Positions 52,103 through 60,926 of a stretch of 64,000 bases of DNA are shown one piece after another. Position 1 is the first letter of the stretch. Each line of letters opens with the position of its first letter. Location: the NCBI GenBank assembly GCA_964551925.1, contig CAZKFA010000001.1, positions 27,455 to 91,454 on the forward strand. Direction: 5' to 3'. Under the pieces are notes generated by a model. It had not been told where the DNA came from. It searched no databases and was given only the letters and a program-made list of their open reading frames with translations. Position numbers and translations under genes: made by a program. Source of the DNA: CAZKFA01 sp964551925. Lineage in GTDB: Bacteria > Cyanobacteriota > Vampirovibrionia > LMEP-6097.

Positions 52103-53056
52103 CTACTGCCAAATAGTACGTTCTTCGTCAGTGAAAATTCCCATTGGTTGTACTTCTGGATTGAGTTTGATGCCTTTTTGCTTGAGAGCTTCTTGCTGTA
52201 CGTGAGCCATCAATTCACAGAAATCTTGCGAAGTACCACCATTTGTGTTCTCAAAGAAATTACCATGAGTTGGTGACACTACAAAAGCACCATGACGATA
52301 GGACTTGAGCCCAAGGTCTTGAATTAATTTACCAGCACCATAATCTTTTTTGGGATTTTTGAAAGTACAACCACAAGTAAAAGATTTGATTGGTTGACTA
52401 GAAGTTCTTGCTTGATTATTTGCAAGAACTCTTTTGCGGATTTCTTCTTTGTCATCTGGACTGAGCTTAAAAATACCAGAGATAATCATGTACTGCTGTG
52501 GGTTAATTGCTGAGTGCCTGTAAGTGAGTTGTAGGTCCTGACCGGGCTTGAAAGCTTCTGAACCAGTGAAGCTAACAGCCGCACCGTTAGTCCAAAGTTC
52601 TACTTCAAGAGTTTCCAAATTGAGAACCTTTGCTGCAATAAGGATTTGAGATATCTCCCAACCGTGAGCTCCAGCATTCATCACGATACCGCCAGCAATT
52701 GAACCGGGTATACCTTCCATAAATTCAGTCCCAGAGAGCGATTCACGGGTCATCATGGCGCAGAACTTAGGCATGCGTAAGCCAGCACCAGCCTCATAAA
52801 TATTATCTTCGAGTTTGACTAGCCAGTCCATTTTGTTGGTAGATATAAGAGTGCCAGGTATGCCACGTGAGCTGAGTAAGGTGTTAGAGCCTGCACCTAA
52901 AATATTCCAAGAGCCTTTGTTATTTTTAATGTTGCGAAAAATTTCTACAAGATCTGCTGTATTTTCTGGGTACGCCAAGTAATCAGTTTGAGCTACTACT
53001 CTTAGTGTAGTTAGTTTGGTCAAATCAGCATTTTTTATTATTTCCATAAGCTGCAT
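52103..53056 (-). CDS. murB: UDP-N-acetylenolpyruvoylglucosamine reductase
   Basis: A 317-aa FAD enzyme that reduces UDP-GlcNAc-enolpyruvate to UDP-MurNAc in peptidoglycan synthesis. The FAD domain has NILGAGSNTLLS near residue 55 and GTEFMEGIPGSIAGGIVMNAGAHG near residue 113 (written in parts). LTYRHSAI holds the conserved Tyr/Arg. The proton-donor position reads TCGCTFKNP. NPEVQPMG near the end carries the conserved Glu. ATG 53047 (MEIIKN) is an alternative start. No other mur genes are adjacent. Confidence 0.93.
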   Translation of the reverse strand: MQLMEIIKNADLTKLTTLRVVAQTDYLAYPENTADLVEIFRNIKNNKGSWNILGAGSNTLLSSRGIPGTLISTNKMDWLVKLEDNIYEAGAGLRMPKFCAMMTRESLSGTEFMEGIPGSIAGGIVMNAGAHGWEISQILIAAKVLNLETLEVELWTNGAAVSFTGSEAFKPGQDLQLTYRHSAINPQQYMIISGIFKLSPDDKEEIRKRVLANNQARTSSQPIKSFTCGCTFKNPKKDYGAGKLIQDLGLKSYRHGAFVVSPTHGNFFENTNGGTSQDFCELMAHVQQEALKQKGIKLNPEVQPMGIFTDEERTIWQ

Positions 53057-53203
53057 TTAGAACTTATCTTATCACGAAATAGACCGATCAAATAAACTAT
53101 TGAAAAAAAACAGAAATGGACGTTGTATTAGGATGATGAGTTTATCATTGGCTTCATGTTTTAAAACTATAGTTTAAGGGCATGTCGTAGGTAGGAGGAT
53201 TAA

Positions 53204-53995
53204 TTGCTAAAACCAAATCAAAAAATCAAAAGTTATTTTTTAAGCCTAAGCTTTCTTATTTTAGCGTTAATCTCCCCTTCTTTAGTTAAATCAGAAACCA
53301 GCTTCAAGTTTTGTAAAACTGTAAGCGAAGATAGTTGTATCGCAAGTTTATCGCAATATCCATTATTTGACTCAGAGTATAAGATTGCTGCAAACTATGT
53401 ACCGATATTACCATTGCGTGCTTTTGCACATGCTGAAGTCTATCAGAAAAAAAAGAAAGCTAGATTAAAAAGATTCTTTTATGTCAAGGCTTTGACAGGG
53501 CAGTTTGCTGAGCCCTATCAAGTTATGGATGTCAATATTGAAGTAAAAGGAATCGGTTTACTTGGTAGAGAAATAATTGCTACTGGTAAGTTAAATGATT
53601 TCGATATTGAATATAGAAATAAAATTGAATGTACTATACAGCGTAAAGCTACTATGGATGTTACGGCAAAGTTAGCTGGTGTAAAGTTTCTTGATCTTGA
53701 TATTAAGAGTGATGGTAATGCTTTAACTAATGATGTGAAAGGTTCCTTTTTTGCTAAGAAAGTTGATTATCAAACACATTGGCGCACGACTAATGGTCAA
53801 TTAGCGAATTTGAATTATGAGGTTTATACTGAAGGTGTGGTTAAAGAACATAATGCCTTTCAGGCAATCTCTAAAGGTAAGATTGGTAATGTAGAAATCA
53901 ATGGGCATGGACGCTTGGTAAGTGCTAACTATTATGAATTTGAAGAGCAGTATGGTCCGATTATGGTGAAGTCGCAATTAACAATTATTGACTAA
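53204..53995 (+). CDS. exported protein of unknown function
   Basis: A 263-aa protein starting at TTG 53204, supported by the strong AGGAGG five bases upstream. A Sec signal peptide (basic start, hydrophobic SLSFLILALISPSL, cleavage near VKS) is followed by a soluble domain with two Cys in FCKTVSEDSCIA and many beta-like strands (VMDVNIEVKGIGLLGREII). I recognise no family. The 3' end overlaps the convergent PLP-enzyme gene by 18 bases. Confidence 0.75.
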   Translation: MLKPNQKIKSYFLSLSFLILALISPSLVKSETSFKFCKTVSEDSCIASLSQYPLFDSEYKIAANYVPILPLRAFAHAEVYQKKKKARLKRFFYVKALTGQFAEPYQVMDVNIEVKGIGLLGREIIATGKLNDFDIEYRNKIECTIQRKATMDVTAKLAGVKFLDLDIKSDGNALTNDVKGSFFAKKVDYQTHWRTTNGQLANLNYEVYTEGVVKEHNAFQAISKGKIGNVEINGHGRLVSANYYEFEEQYGPIMVKSQLTIID

Positions 53996-55159
53996 GAGTC
54001 TGTTCAAAAAGTATTTAGTATGCGCATAGCTTAATCCACCTTGCAAGTATGCAATGTATGGTTCGCGTAAAGGCCCATCACAACTGAGTTCTATACTGGA
54101 GCCCTCGATGAATGCACCTGCTGCCATGATGATCTCATCTTCGTAGCCTGAAACCTTCTCCGGGATTGGGGTGAAGATGGCATTCACTGGGCTAGAGAAT
54201 TGTACTTTGGCGCAGAAATCTATCAAAGCCTCTCTAGAGCCTAATTTGATCGCCTGGATAATATCGTTACGCTCAGCATTGTATTTAGGAATAGTCTCAT
54301 AGCCTAACTCTTCTAGAACTTTAGCTGCTAGGCTCATGCCTTTTAGTGCTTCGCTTACAATCAGCGGTGCTAGATAGAAACCTTGTAGCATTAAGCGAGC
54401 TTGATCGAATAAGCAACCACCATTCCTGCCAATGCCTGGTGCTGTAAGGTAATCAGCTGCTGCATTGATGTAAGTTTCTTTGCCCGCGATATAGCCACCA
54501 GCATTGACTATGCCGCCGCCTGGGTTCTTGATTAGTGAGCCAGCAACAAGGTCGGCACCTAAGTCTGTTGGTTCTTGAGTTTGAGTGAATTCACCATAGC
54601 AATTATCGACAAAAATTATCGCTCCGGGACAAGCCTTGCGAGCTGCTGCGATGGTCTCTTGTAGCACCGAGATAGTATAAGAGTCGCGCCATTCGTAACC
54701 GCGTGAGCGTTGGATTGATATAAGTTTGGTATTTTTGGGTATAAGATTGTAATCAAGAGTTTCTATGTAGTTAATATTATATTTTTTAGTTAATTTACCA
54801 AAAGAACTTTGTAAGGTATCGTAGGGTTTGCCGATAGCTACTAAAGTCTCTCCAGCATTGAGATTGCCGAAGATCGCGCAAGTGATAGCATGAGTACCAG
54901 AGACTAATTGAGGTCTGACGAGAGCAGCTTCTGTATTGAAGTAGTAAGAATAAACCTCGTCTATTTTATCTTTACCAAGATCGTCGTAGCCATAACCTGT
55001 AACCCAGGCGTAGTGCATATTTTGGATGCCAGCTTTTTTGTAAGCCTCAAGAACTTTGACTTGGTTCTGGTATTTGATCTCATCAAAAATTGCCCAAGTT
55101 TCTTTGAGTTGAGCTTCGGCTTCGTTGATTATGTTACTAGTGTTTAATTTGGTTGGCAC
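53978..55159 (-). CDS. methionine gamma-lyase family PLP protein (PF06838, aluminium-resistance type)
   Basis: A 393-aa fold-type I PLP enzyme of the family often annotated as aluminium resistance protein or methionine gamma-lyase family. HYAWVTGYGYDDLGKDKIDEV, the conserved RPQLVSGTHAI, and IIFVDNCYGEF are present. The PLP lysine is probably in AGSLIKNPGGGIVNAGGY near residue 228. The physiological substrate is uncertain. The start is GTG at 55159, with minus-strand TATAAT ending 6 bases upstream, so this is a leaderless GTG start. Confidence 0.9.
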   Translation of the reverse strand: MPTKLNTSNIINEAEAQLKETWAIFDEIKYQNQVKVLEAYKKAGIQNMHYAWVTGYGYDDLGKDKIDEVYSYYFNTEAALVRPQLVSGTHAITCAIFGNLNAGETLVAIGKPYDTLQSSFGKLTKKYNINYIETLDYNLIPKNTKLISIQRSRGYEWRDSYTISVLQETIAAARKACPGAIIFVDNCYGEFTQTQEPTDLGADLVAGSLIKNPGGGIVNAGGYIAGKETYINAAADYLTAPGIGRNGGCLFDQARLMLQGFYLAPLIVSEALKGMSLAAKVLEELGYETIPKYNAERNDIIQAIKLGSREALIDFCAKVQFSSPVNAIFTPIPEKVSGYEDEIIMAAGAFIEGSSIELSCDGPLREPYIAYLQGGLSYAHTKYFLNRLLVNNC

Positions 55160-55165
55160 TATTTA

Positions 55166-55171
55166 ATTATA
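55166..55171 (-). promoter_or_regulatory. -10 box of the PLP-enzyme gene (leaderless GTG)
   Basis: Minus-strand TATAAT ends 6 bases before GTG 55159. Confidence 0.5.
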
Positions 55172-55181
55172 ACTGATAGGA

Positions 55182-55223
55182 CTGGATCGCCACGTCGCAG
55201 CTGCCCTGCTCCTCGCGATGACA
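55182..55223. repeat. REP-like element (intergenic)
   Basis: It starts CTGGATCGCCACGTCGC and ends CCTCGCGATGACA. This is the same general REP pattern (GGATYGC ... GCGATGACA) as the shorter copy inside the radical SAM gene at 44371. Confidence 0.7.
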
Positions 55224-55242
55224 TTGTTTTACTTGAATAATA

Positions 55243-55248
55243 TATAAT
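55243..55248 (+). promoter_or_regulatory. -10 box of the cation exchanger gene (leaderless)
   Basis: TATAAT ends 6 bases before ATG 55255. Confidence 0.5.
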
Positions 55249-55254
55249 ATTGCC

Positions 55255-56271
55255 ATGGATTTAATCTCAATTATACAGGTAGCGGTTTTATTAATAGGAA
55301 TTTTGCTATCCTGCCAGGTTTTTACTAATGCTATTGAGCATCTTGGAGAGAAACTTAATCTGGGGCATCAGTTCACTGGTAGTATCTTAGCTGCTGTGGG
55401 AACTGCGCTGCCTGAGACTATCTTGCCTTTGGTTGCTATCTATATGGCACAAACTGCAGCAGGTGGTGGTCATAGTGATATTGCAGTGGGAGCTATTGTG
55501 GGAGCACCTTTTATGCTTTCGACTTTGGCGTTTTTTTTGTTGGGATTAAGTATCTTATTACATAAAAAAACTCGCAAGTCTAATTTTCTTGAGGTTAATA
55601 GGGTTCATTTGTTACGAGATCTAAAATTTTTCTTGGTTATTTTTGCACCTGTAGTTGTACTTGCTTTGTATGAAGTGCATTTTCAGATTAAGATTTTTGT
55701 GGCGGTATTTTTGTGGATACTGTATTCGGTTTATATGGTGCAAACATACAAGTCTGCTGAAGCTGAGTTCCAGTCTAGTATTGATTTGCCAGAATTATAT
55801 TTAGAGAAACTAACAGGTAAGTCTGGCTTACTAGCAACTTTAATACAGGTAGCTATTGGTTTGTTTGGGATTATATTCTTTGCTCATGGCTTTGTGGATA
55901 CAGTAGAGAAAGTTGCTACTTTATTAGCAATGAGTCCATTGATTCTTAGTCTGATTATTAGTCCTATCGCGACTGAGTTGCCAGAGAAGGTTAATAGTTG
56001 GATATGGTCCTCTCAGGGTAAGGATACTCTTGCTATGGGTAATTTGAGTGGAGCAATGGTCTTTCAAGCTACAGTGCCTTGTATTATAGGTATACTTTTG
56101 ACCCCATGGCAGTTAGAGGGGATAGCTTTATTGTGTATTGGTTTGACTATACTTTCAGTACTGATTGTAATAGCGTCACTGTATCTGTTTAAGCGCTTAC
56201 ACTATTCGATATTGTTATTAGCGGGTTCTTTGTATTTTGTGTATTTGTTTAATGTGCTAGCTAGTTTGTAG
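55255..56271 (+). CDS. sodium/calcium exchanger-family membrane protein
   Basis: A 338-aa membrane protein with about ten hydrophobic segments, arranged as two inverted halves as in Ca2+/cation antiporters. The two alpha-repeat ion motifs are ILAAVGTALPETILPL near residue 44 and IISPIATELPEKVNSW near residue 238, both with the conserved Pro-Glu. The cytosolic loop between them is short. The ion specificity is unknown. The 3' end overlaps convergent dnaE by 11 bases. Confidence 0.85.
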   Translation: MDLISIIQVAVLLIGILLSCQVFTNAIEHLGEKLNLGHQFTGSILAAVGTALPETILPLVAIYMAQTAAGGGHSDIAVGAIVGAPFMLSTLAFFLLGLSILLHKKTRKSNFLEVNRVHLLRDLKFFLVIFAPVVVLALYEVHFQIKIFVAVFLWILYSVYMVQTYKSAEAEFQSSIDLPELYLEKLTGKSGLLATLIQVAIGLFGIIFFAHGFVDTVEKVATLLAMSPLILSLIISPIATELPEKVNSWIWSSQGKDTLAMGNLSGAMVFQATVPCIIGILLTPWQLEGIALLCIGLTILSVLIVIASLYLFKRLHYSILLLAGSLYFVYLFNVLASL

Positions 56272-59200
56272 TATTAGAGACTGTCATTGAAGCCTGATCT
56301 ATCAGTCCCTGTAAGCCTTTGCGTGTGTGTTCATAATTATTGATAGTGTATTTGCTTCCAAGAGAGATTCTACGTCCTTGTTGCCCGTCGATTAAATCAA
56401 GGATAATAATATTATTTCCTTGGTTCTCACTGCGAGAAATAAAATTCTTAAGCAGATGGAAGAATTGAAAATAATCTGGTACATTTGCAATGTTGACTTT
56501 GAACTCTACTGTGCCCATAATATCTAGGTCTGTCATAGCTTCAACCATAATACTTTGATCACCCTCGGAATGTTTTGATATAGTGCCTTTGATTAGTACT
56601 CTTTTGCCTTTTTGGACGAGAGATTCTAGTTCTGCTAGTTGGCGACTAAACAATACAGCTTCAATTCTACTTTCGGTATCTTCTATATTTAAAATACAAA
56701 TATTCTTTTTGGCTTTGGTTAATTTCTTGGTGAAGTCTGTGATTAATGCTGCTACTGTAATCTTGGCCCCATCTTTTCTATTCTCTAAGTCTTTAATTGT
56801 AGTGTCAGAGAGCACTTGAACTAAGTGTTTGATAGCAAGCATTGGATGGTTATTGGCAAATAATCCAAGTAGCTCATATTCCATTGATTGTAATTCTCTT
56901 TCTTCATATTCATCATTAGTGCCGTTTATATAGCTAGGAGTGTTGATGAAGCTAGTGTCAGTTTCAATAGTGCTAAATAAACTGGATTGACCTTTGGCTT
57001 GCTGTTCTTGATTACGTTTGGCGGATTGTATAAATGATTCTAGATTGTCAATCATGGCTTTGCGCTTGGCATCAAGGCAATCTAGAGCGCCGCATTTAAT
57101 CATGGATTCAAGAGTTTTTTTGTTGACTTTTTTGTGATCTAGGCGTGTACAGAAGTCAGCAAAGTTCTTGTAGGGACCATTAGCTACTCGTTCTTCAATA
57201 ATCGAACTGCAGGGTCCATCTCCTACTCCCTTGATAGCGCGCAAGCCAAAGACTATGGCGTTATCAACCACTCCAAAATCCTGTTCTGATAGATTTATAT
57301 TTGGTGGTATAACTTTGAGACCTAATCTTTCTGCTTCAATAATATAAGCTTTGATTTTGTCAGTATCGCCATTACAAGATCTGAATAAAGCAGTTAAATA
57401 CTCTACTGGATAATGGGTCTTGAGGTAGGCTGTCTGATAGGTAACCATACCATAAGCCGTTGAGTGAGATTTATTGAAGCAGTATTCAGCAAAGGATAAC
57501 ATTTGTTCAAATAACTTTTCGGCAAGATCAACTGGTATTTGTTTGCCTTTGCAACCTTCTAAGAATTTATCTTTGAATGGTAATAAAACTTCTGGTTTCT
57601 TCTTACCCATAGCACGGCGTAATAAATCTGCTTCACCGAGGCTGAAGCCAGCTAGCTTCTGCGTGATCTGCATGATTTGCTCTTGGTAAACAATTGTTCC
57701 ATATGTGTTCCCTAGAATAGATTCTAGTAAAGGATGTTCGTAGATAATTTTAGACTTGCCAGATTTACGATTAATGAAGTCATCTATCATACCCGTGTCA
57801 AGTGGACCAGGGCGATAAAGAGCTATTAAGGCTGAGATGTCCTCTAAGCTGCGTGGTGCAAGGTCTCTAGCGATTTGTCTCATACCACCAGAAGTCTCTA
57901 ACTGAAATATTCCAGCTAAGTTGCCAGAGCAAATAGTATCAAAAGTAGCAGAATCTTCTAAGTTAATTTGATCGATGTCGATTTTGATTCCTTGTATTTG
58001 ATAAATCAAATCAAGTGCATTCTTGATCATAGTCAAGTTGCGTAAGCCCAAGAAGTCCATCTTCAATAGACCCATTGAGGCACATTCATCCATTGCAAAT
58101 TGAGTGATGATATTACCGTCGTTGCTCTTGGATATTGGTATTAGTTCGTTGACAGGCTGATCGGAGATAATGACACCAGCTGCGTGCACACCGAAGTTTT
58201 TGTTTAATCCTTCGTTCTTTATAGCGAGGTCTATAACTTCTTTTGCTTCAAGATCCTGTTTGTATTTCTTGGCGAAGTCACTATGATTCTCTATCATCCA
58301 AGCTATAGAACGAGGCTTACCACGTACAACTGGAATCATCTTAGCGAGCTCCTCGGACTTGGCATAAGGGTATTCTAAGACTCTTGCCATGTCTTTAATG
58401 ACGGCACGAGAAGTTAATCTATTAAAGGTTATAATTTGGCAGACATTGGCTAGTCCATATTTCTCGCGGACATAATTAATAACTTCTTCTCTGCGTTCAA
58501 TACAAAAATCCGTATCAATATCGGGCATAGACTTACGTTCTGGGTTTAGGAATCTTTCAAAAAGTAAGTCGTACTTGAGTGGATCAATATTGGTAATACC
58601 CAGTGCGTAAGCAACGAGAGATCCAGCTGCTGAGCCTCTTCCAGGACCAACAGGGATATTGTGCTCTCGAGCCCACTTGATAAAATCCCAGACTACTATA
58701 AAGTAAGCAGCAAAGCCTGAGTCATTCATAACTTCAAGTTCATGATCTAAACGTTCTTGAACCTCTGGGCTGATATGACCATAATGTTTGGTCGTACCTT
58801 CATAGGCTAGTTTTTTGAGGTAAGTTTCTGGGCTATAACCTTCTGGGATCTGCGGTGTTGGTAAGTGAGTGCTGGGTTTACCTAAGAGTTTATAATCTTC
58901 GATTTTATTATAGATCTCAGTTGGATTAGCAAAGACGGCTTGTTCTATATCTGTCGAATCAAGATGGTCTCTAAATAAATTTGCCATCTCTTCACCGGTT
59001 TTGAAATATTCATGAGAAGAGAATTTCATTCTATCCATGTCTGAGATAAATCTTTGAGTTTGCAAGCAGAGTAGGGCATCATGGGCATTGGCATCAGTGT
59101 TGTTGGTATAATGACTGTCGTTAGTGGCTACAACCTTGATACCAAGCTCTTTTGCAACCTTGAATATATTTGGATTAACTAGTCGGTCTTCTGGATAATG

Positions 59201-59755
59201 GTGATCCATAATTTCAAGATAGAAGTTGTCTTTGAAAATCTCCTGATAAGATTTAGCTGCTACTATTGCTTCGTTGTATTGATTATTAACTAGTAGGTTA
59301 TTAACCTCTCCGCCAAGGCAAGCAGAGAGTGCAACTAAGTCTTGAGAATATTGCTTGAGGAATTCTTTGGATATACGTGGCTTGTAATAGAAGCCATTGA
59401 TACAAGACTCAGAGACAATTTTGATAAGGTTTTTGTAGCCATTATCATTCTTCGCTAGTAACACTAAATGATAAAGCTTTAGCCTGTTTTCTTTGCCTTT
59501 GATGGTGTGATCACCATTGATGACATAAACTTCACAACCTATTATTGGTTTAAGTCCATGCTTCTTGGCTTCATTGTAGAATTTGTAAGCACCAAACATA
59601 GTGCCGTGATCAGTAATAGCCAGCCCTGGCATACCAGCAGCTTTAGCTTTAGCGCAAATATCTTCAACGCGGCTAGCACCATCCAACAATGAGTACTCGG
59701 TATGTACGTGTAAAGGAATGTGCTTTGGCTCATCTAATTTATCGATAATTGCCAT
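56261..59755 (-). CDS. dnaE: DNA polymerase III alpha subunit
   Basis: The 1164-aa replicative polymerase of the DnaE1 type. The N-terminal PHP domain has HVHTEYSLLDGASRVEDI and AITDHGTMFGAYKFYNEAKK. The catalytic palm contains GPGRGSAAGSLVAYAL and PDIDTDFCIERREEV near residue 417. QEQIMQITQKLAGFSLGEAD and CFNKSHSTAYGMVTYQTAYL are typical of the fingers. The OB domain is near residue 1000. Length is normal. Minus-strand TGATAAAAT ends 8 bases before the ATG. It diverges from the short gene at 59776. Confidence 0.97.
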   Translation of the reverse strand: MAIIDKLDEPKHIPLHVHTEYSLLDGASRVEDICAKAKAAGMPGLAITDHGTMFGAYKFYNEAKKHGLKPIIGCEVYVINGDHTIKGKENRLKLYHLVLLAKNDNGYKNLIKIVSESCINGFYYKPRISKEFLKQYSQDLVALSACLGGEVNNLLVNNQYNEAIVAAKSYQEIFKDNFYLEIMDHHYPEDRLVNPNIFKVAKELGIKVVATNDSHYTNNTDANAHDALLCLQTQRFISDMDRMKFSSHEYFKTGEEMANLFRDHLDSTDIEQAVFANPTEIYNKIEDYKLLGKPSTHLPTPQIPEGYSPETYLKKLAYEGTTKHYGHISPEVQERLDHELEVMNDSGFAAYFIVVWDFIKWAREHNIPVGPGRGSAAGSLVAYALGITNIDPLKYDLLFERFLNPERKSMPDIDTDFCIERREEVINYVREKYGLANVCQIITFNRLTSRAVIKDMARVLEYPYAKSEELAKMIPVVRGKPRSIAWMIENHSDFAKKYKQDLEAKEVIDLAIKNEGLNKNFGVHAAGVIISDQPVNELIPISKSNDGNIITQFAMDECASMGLLKMDFLGLRNLTMIKNALDLIYQIQGIKIDIDQINLEDSATFDTICSGNLAGIFQLETSGGMRQIARDLAPRSLEDISALIALYRPGPLDTGMIDDFINRKSGKSKIIYEHPLLESILGNTYGTIVYQEQIMQITQKLAGFSLGEADLLRRAMGKKKPEVLLPFKDKFLEGCKGKQIPVDLAEKLFEQMLSFAEYCFNKSHSTAYGMVTYQTAYLKTHYPVEYLTALFRSCNGDTDKIKAYIIEAERLGLKVIPPNINLSEQDFGVVDNAIVFGLRAIKGVGDGPCSSIIEERVANGPYKNFADFCTRLDHKKVNKKTLESMIKCGALDCLDAKRKAMIDNLESFIQSAKRNQEQQAKGQSSLFSTIETDTSFINTPSYINGTNDEYEERELQSMEYELLGLFANNHPMLAIKHLVQVLSDTTIKDLENRKDGAKITVAALITDFTKKLTKAKKNICILNIEDTESRIEAVLFSRQLAELESLVQKGKRVLIKGTISKHSEGDQSIMVEAMTDLDIMGTVEFKVNIANVPDYFQFFHLLKNFISRSENQGNNIIILDLIDGQQGRRISLGSKYTINNYEHTRKGLQGLIDQASMTVSNTTN

Positions 59756-59763
59756 GTATAATT

Positions 59764-59769
59764 ATTTTA
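59764..59769 (-). promoter_or_regulatory. extended -10 box of dnaE (leaderless)
   Basis: Minus-strand TGATAAAAT; the hexamer ends 8 bases before the dnaE ATG. Confidence 0.5.
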
Positions 59770-59775
59770 TCATTC

Positions 59776-60048
59776 ATGGCACGTGGTAAACATAAATCAA
59801 TCGCAAAAGAGCTAAAGAAAAGCATTCTCTGGTTAGAGAATAATGGCGCTAAGATTATAGTAGGGATCTCAGAGTGTGCAAGGCATAAATTTAGCCCCGG
59901 TACGCTTCGGCTTACTAGCGAGACTGAAGCTGGTTTTAAGGCAATTGGTTATTCAGGTAATGGCATTATGAATTTGTTTGTAGTAGTTAAGGATGATGAG
60001 TTGAGATCAAAAATCAAAGAGAAATTTAATTATGAACCAAGGAAATAA
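59776..60048 (+). CDS. small basic protein, unknown
   Basis: A 90-aa protein starting MARGKHKSIAKELKKS. The TTG at 59749 would overlap dnaE and adds a non-conserved-looking stretch, so ATG 59776 is preferred. The sequence is basic with an alpha-beta look (AKIIVGISECARHKFSPGTL, then a hydrophobic strand MNLFVVV). I recognise no family. It overlaps deoC by 17 bases, so the two genes are coupled. Confidence 0.65.
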   Translation: MARGKHKSIAKELKKSILWLENNGAKIIVGISECARHKFSPGTLRLTSETEAGFKAIGYSGNGIMNLFVVVKDDELRSKIKEKFNYEPRK

Positions 60049-60805
60049 TCATATTGCAAAACTTATTGATCATACTTATTTAAAGACTGATGGTACTAAA
60101 GTTATTCTAGATAAATTAGTGAAAGAGGCTCAACGATATCATTTTAACTCGATCTGTATTAGAAGTAATTGGATTAAAGAATATGCTGATCAATATAGAT
60201 GCTCAGCTACGATTGGATTCCCGGAGCAAGTATTTGTAATTAATTCTCAAGAAGACTTGCTTGCGGCAAAGAATGCTATCGGTAATATTAATATTATGGA
60301 TAAGCTTAGTGAGTTGAGACAGGCTATCTTGGATGGTGCTCAGGAATTGGATCCTGTTATTGATCTTAATCAATTCTCGCATCTTGAAAGAGAGTTGAAT
60401 GCTTATATAATTTTGATTGATAGTTTAAATCTTGATCGCAGTATTTATTTGAAACCGATCTTTTCTTGTGAGTTACTCTCTGATAGGGAGATAGAGCAGA
60501 GTGTTAAGATTTTTGCGGAAGCGGTGGCGAATTACTATACGCTGTATAGTAATCCAAGAATAAAATTTGCTTACAAAAATTCAACAGGCTTCGTTAAATC
60601 TGAGCGAGTGGCTTTGCGTACTACATCTCCAGACTTAGTAAGATTAATTGCAAACTTGCTTGATAAATATGATAAGCAAAAATACATTACTATTAAAGCT
60701 GCTGGTGGTATTCGTAGTTATGAAGATGCTATTGCTGTAGAAGCTGCTGCTTCTGGGCGTTTGAGCCACATTGGGACTAGTAGCGGCGTGGCGATCCAGT
60801 CTTAA
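60032..60805 (+). CDS. deoC: deoxyribose-phosphate aldolase
   Basis: A 257-aa class I aldolase that splits deoxyribose 5-phosphate into glyceraldehyde 3-phosphate and acetaldehyde. IDHTYLKTDGTK at the N-terminus, SATIGFPEQV, ELDPVIDLNQF (catalytic Asp region), FAYKNSTGF (Schiff-base Lys) and TIKAAGGIRSYEDA (second Lys) follow the DeoC order. Before the Schiff-base strand it has NYYTLYSN, encoded by a dispersed palindrome, which seems to lengthen the loop by several residues. It overlaps the upstream 90-aa gene. Confidence 0.9.
   Translation: MNQGNNHIAKLIDHTYLKTDGTKVILDKLVKEAQRYHFNSICIRSNWIKEYADQYRCSATIGFPEQVFVINSQEDLLAAKNAIGNINIMDKLSELRQAILDGAQELDPVIDLNQFSHLERELNAYIILIDSLNLDRSIYLKPIFSCELLSDREIEQSVKIFAEAVANYYTLYSNPRIKFAYKNSTGFVKSERVALRTTSPDLVRLIANLLDKYDKQKYITIKAAGGIRSYEDAIAVEAAASGRLSHIGTSSGVAIQS
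60531..60553. repeat. dispersed palindrome, copy 10 (in deoC)
   Basis: ATTACTATAC-GCT-GTATAGTAAT, perfect arms apart from the centre; read as NYYTLYSN. Confidence 0.9.
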
Positions 60806-60880
60806 TACTTAATCCAGCAAAGTTTTGTGATTTTTTTTTGCTTCAAAATCTTTAAAGACTTTGCCGAGCTATTTTTATAA

Positions 60881-60900
60881 TTACTATACACTGTATAAAG
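60881..60900. repeat. dispersed palindrome, copy 11 (intergenic)
   Basis: Core TATAC-ACT-GTATA, between deoC and the rnpB terminator. Confidence 0.85.
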
Positions 60901-60926
60901 GGTGATTTTGTTATAAGCCGAGTAAT

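Noticed and set aside
53628..53650. Possible twelfth copy of the dispersed palindrome (ACTATACAGCGTAAAG)
   Set aside because: Only the left half matches; the right half reads GTAAA instead of GTATA.
53996..54016. GAGTCTGTTCAAAAA resembling an insertion-sequence end
   Set aside because: It is part of the C-terminal codons of the PLP-enzyme gene and has no partner inverted repeat or transposase nearby.
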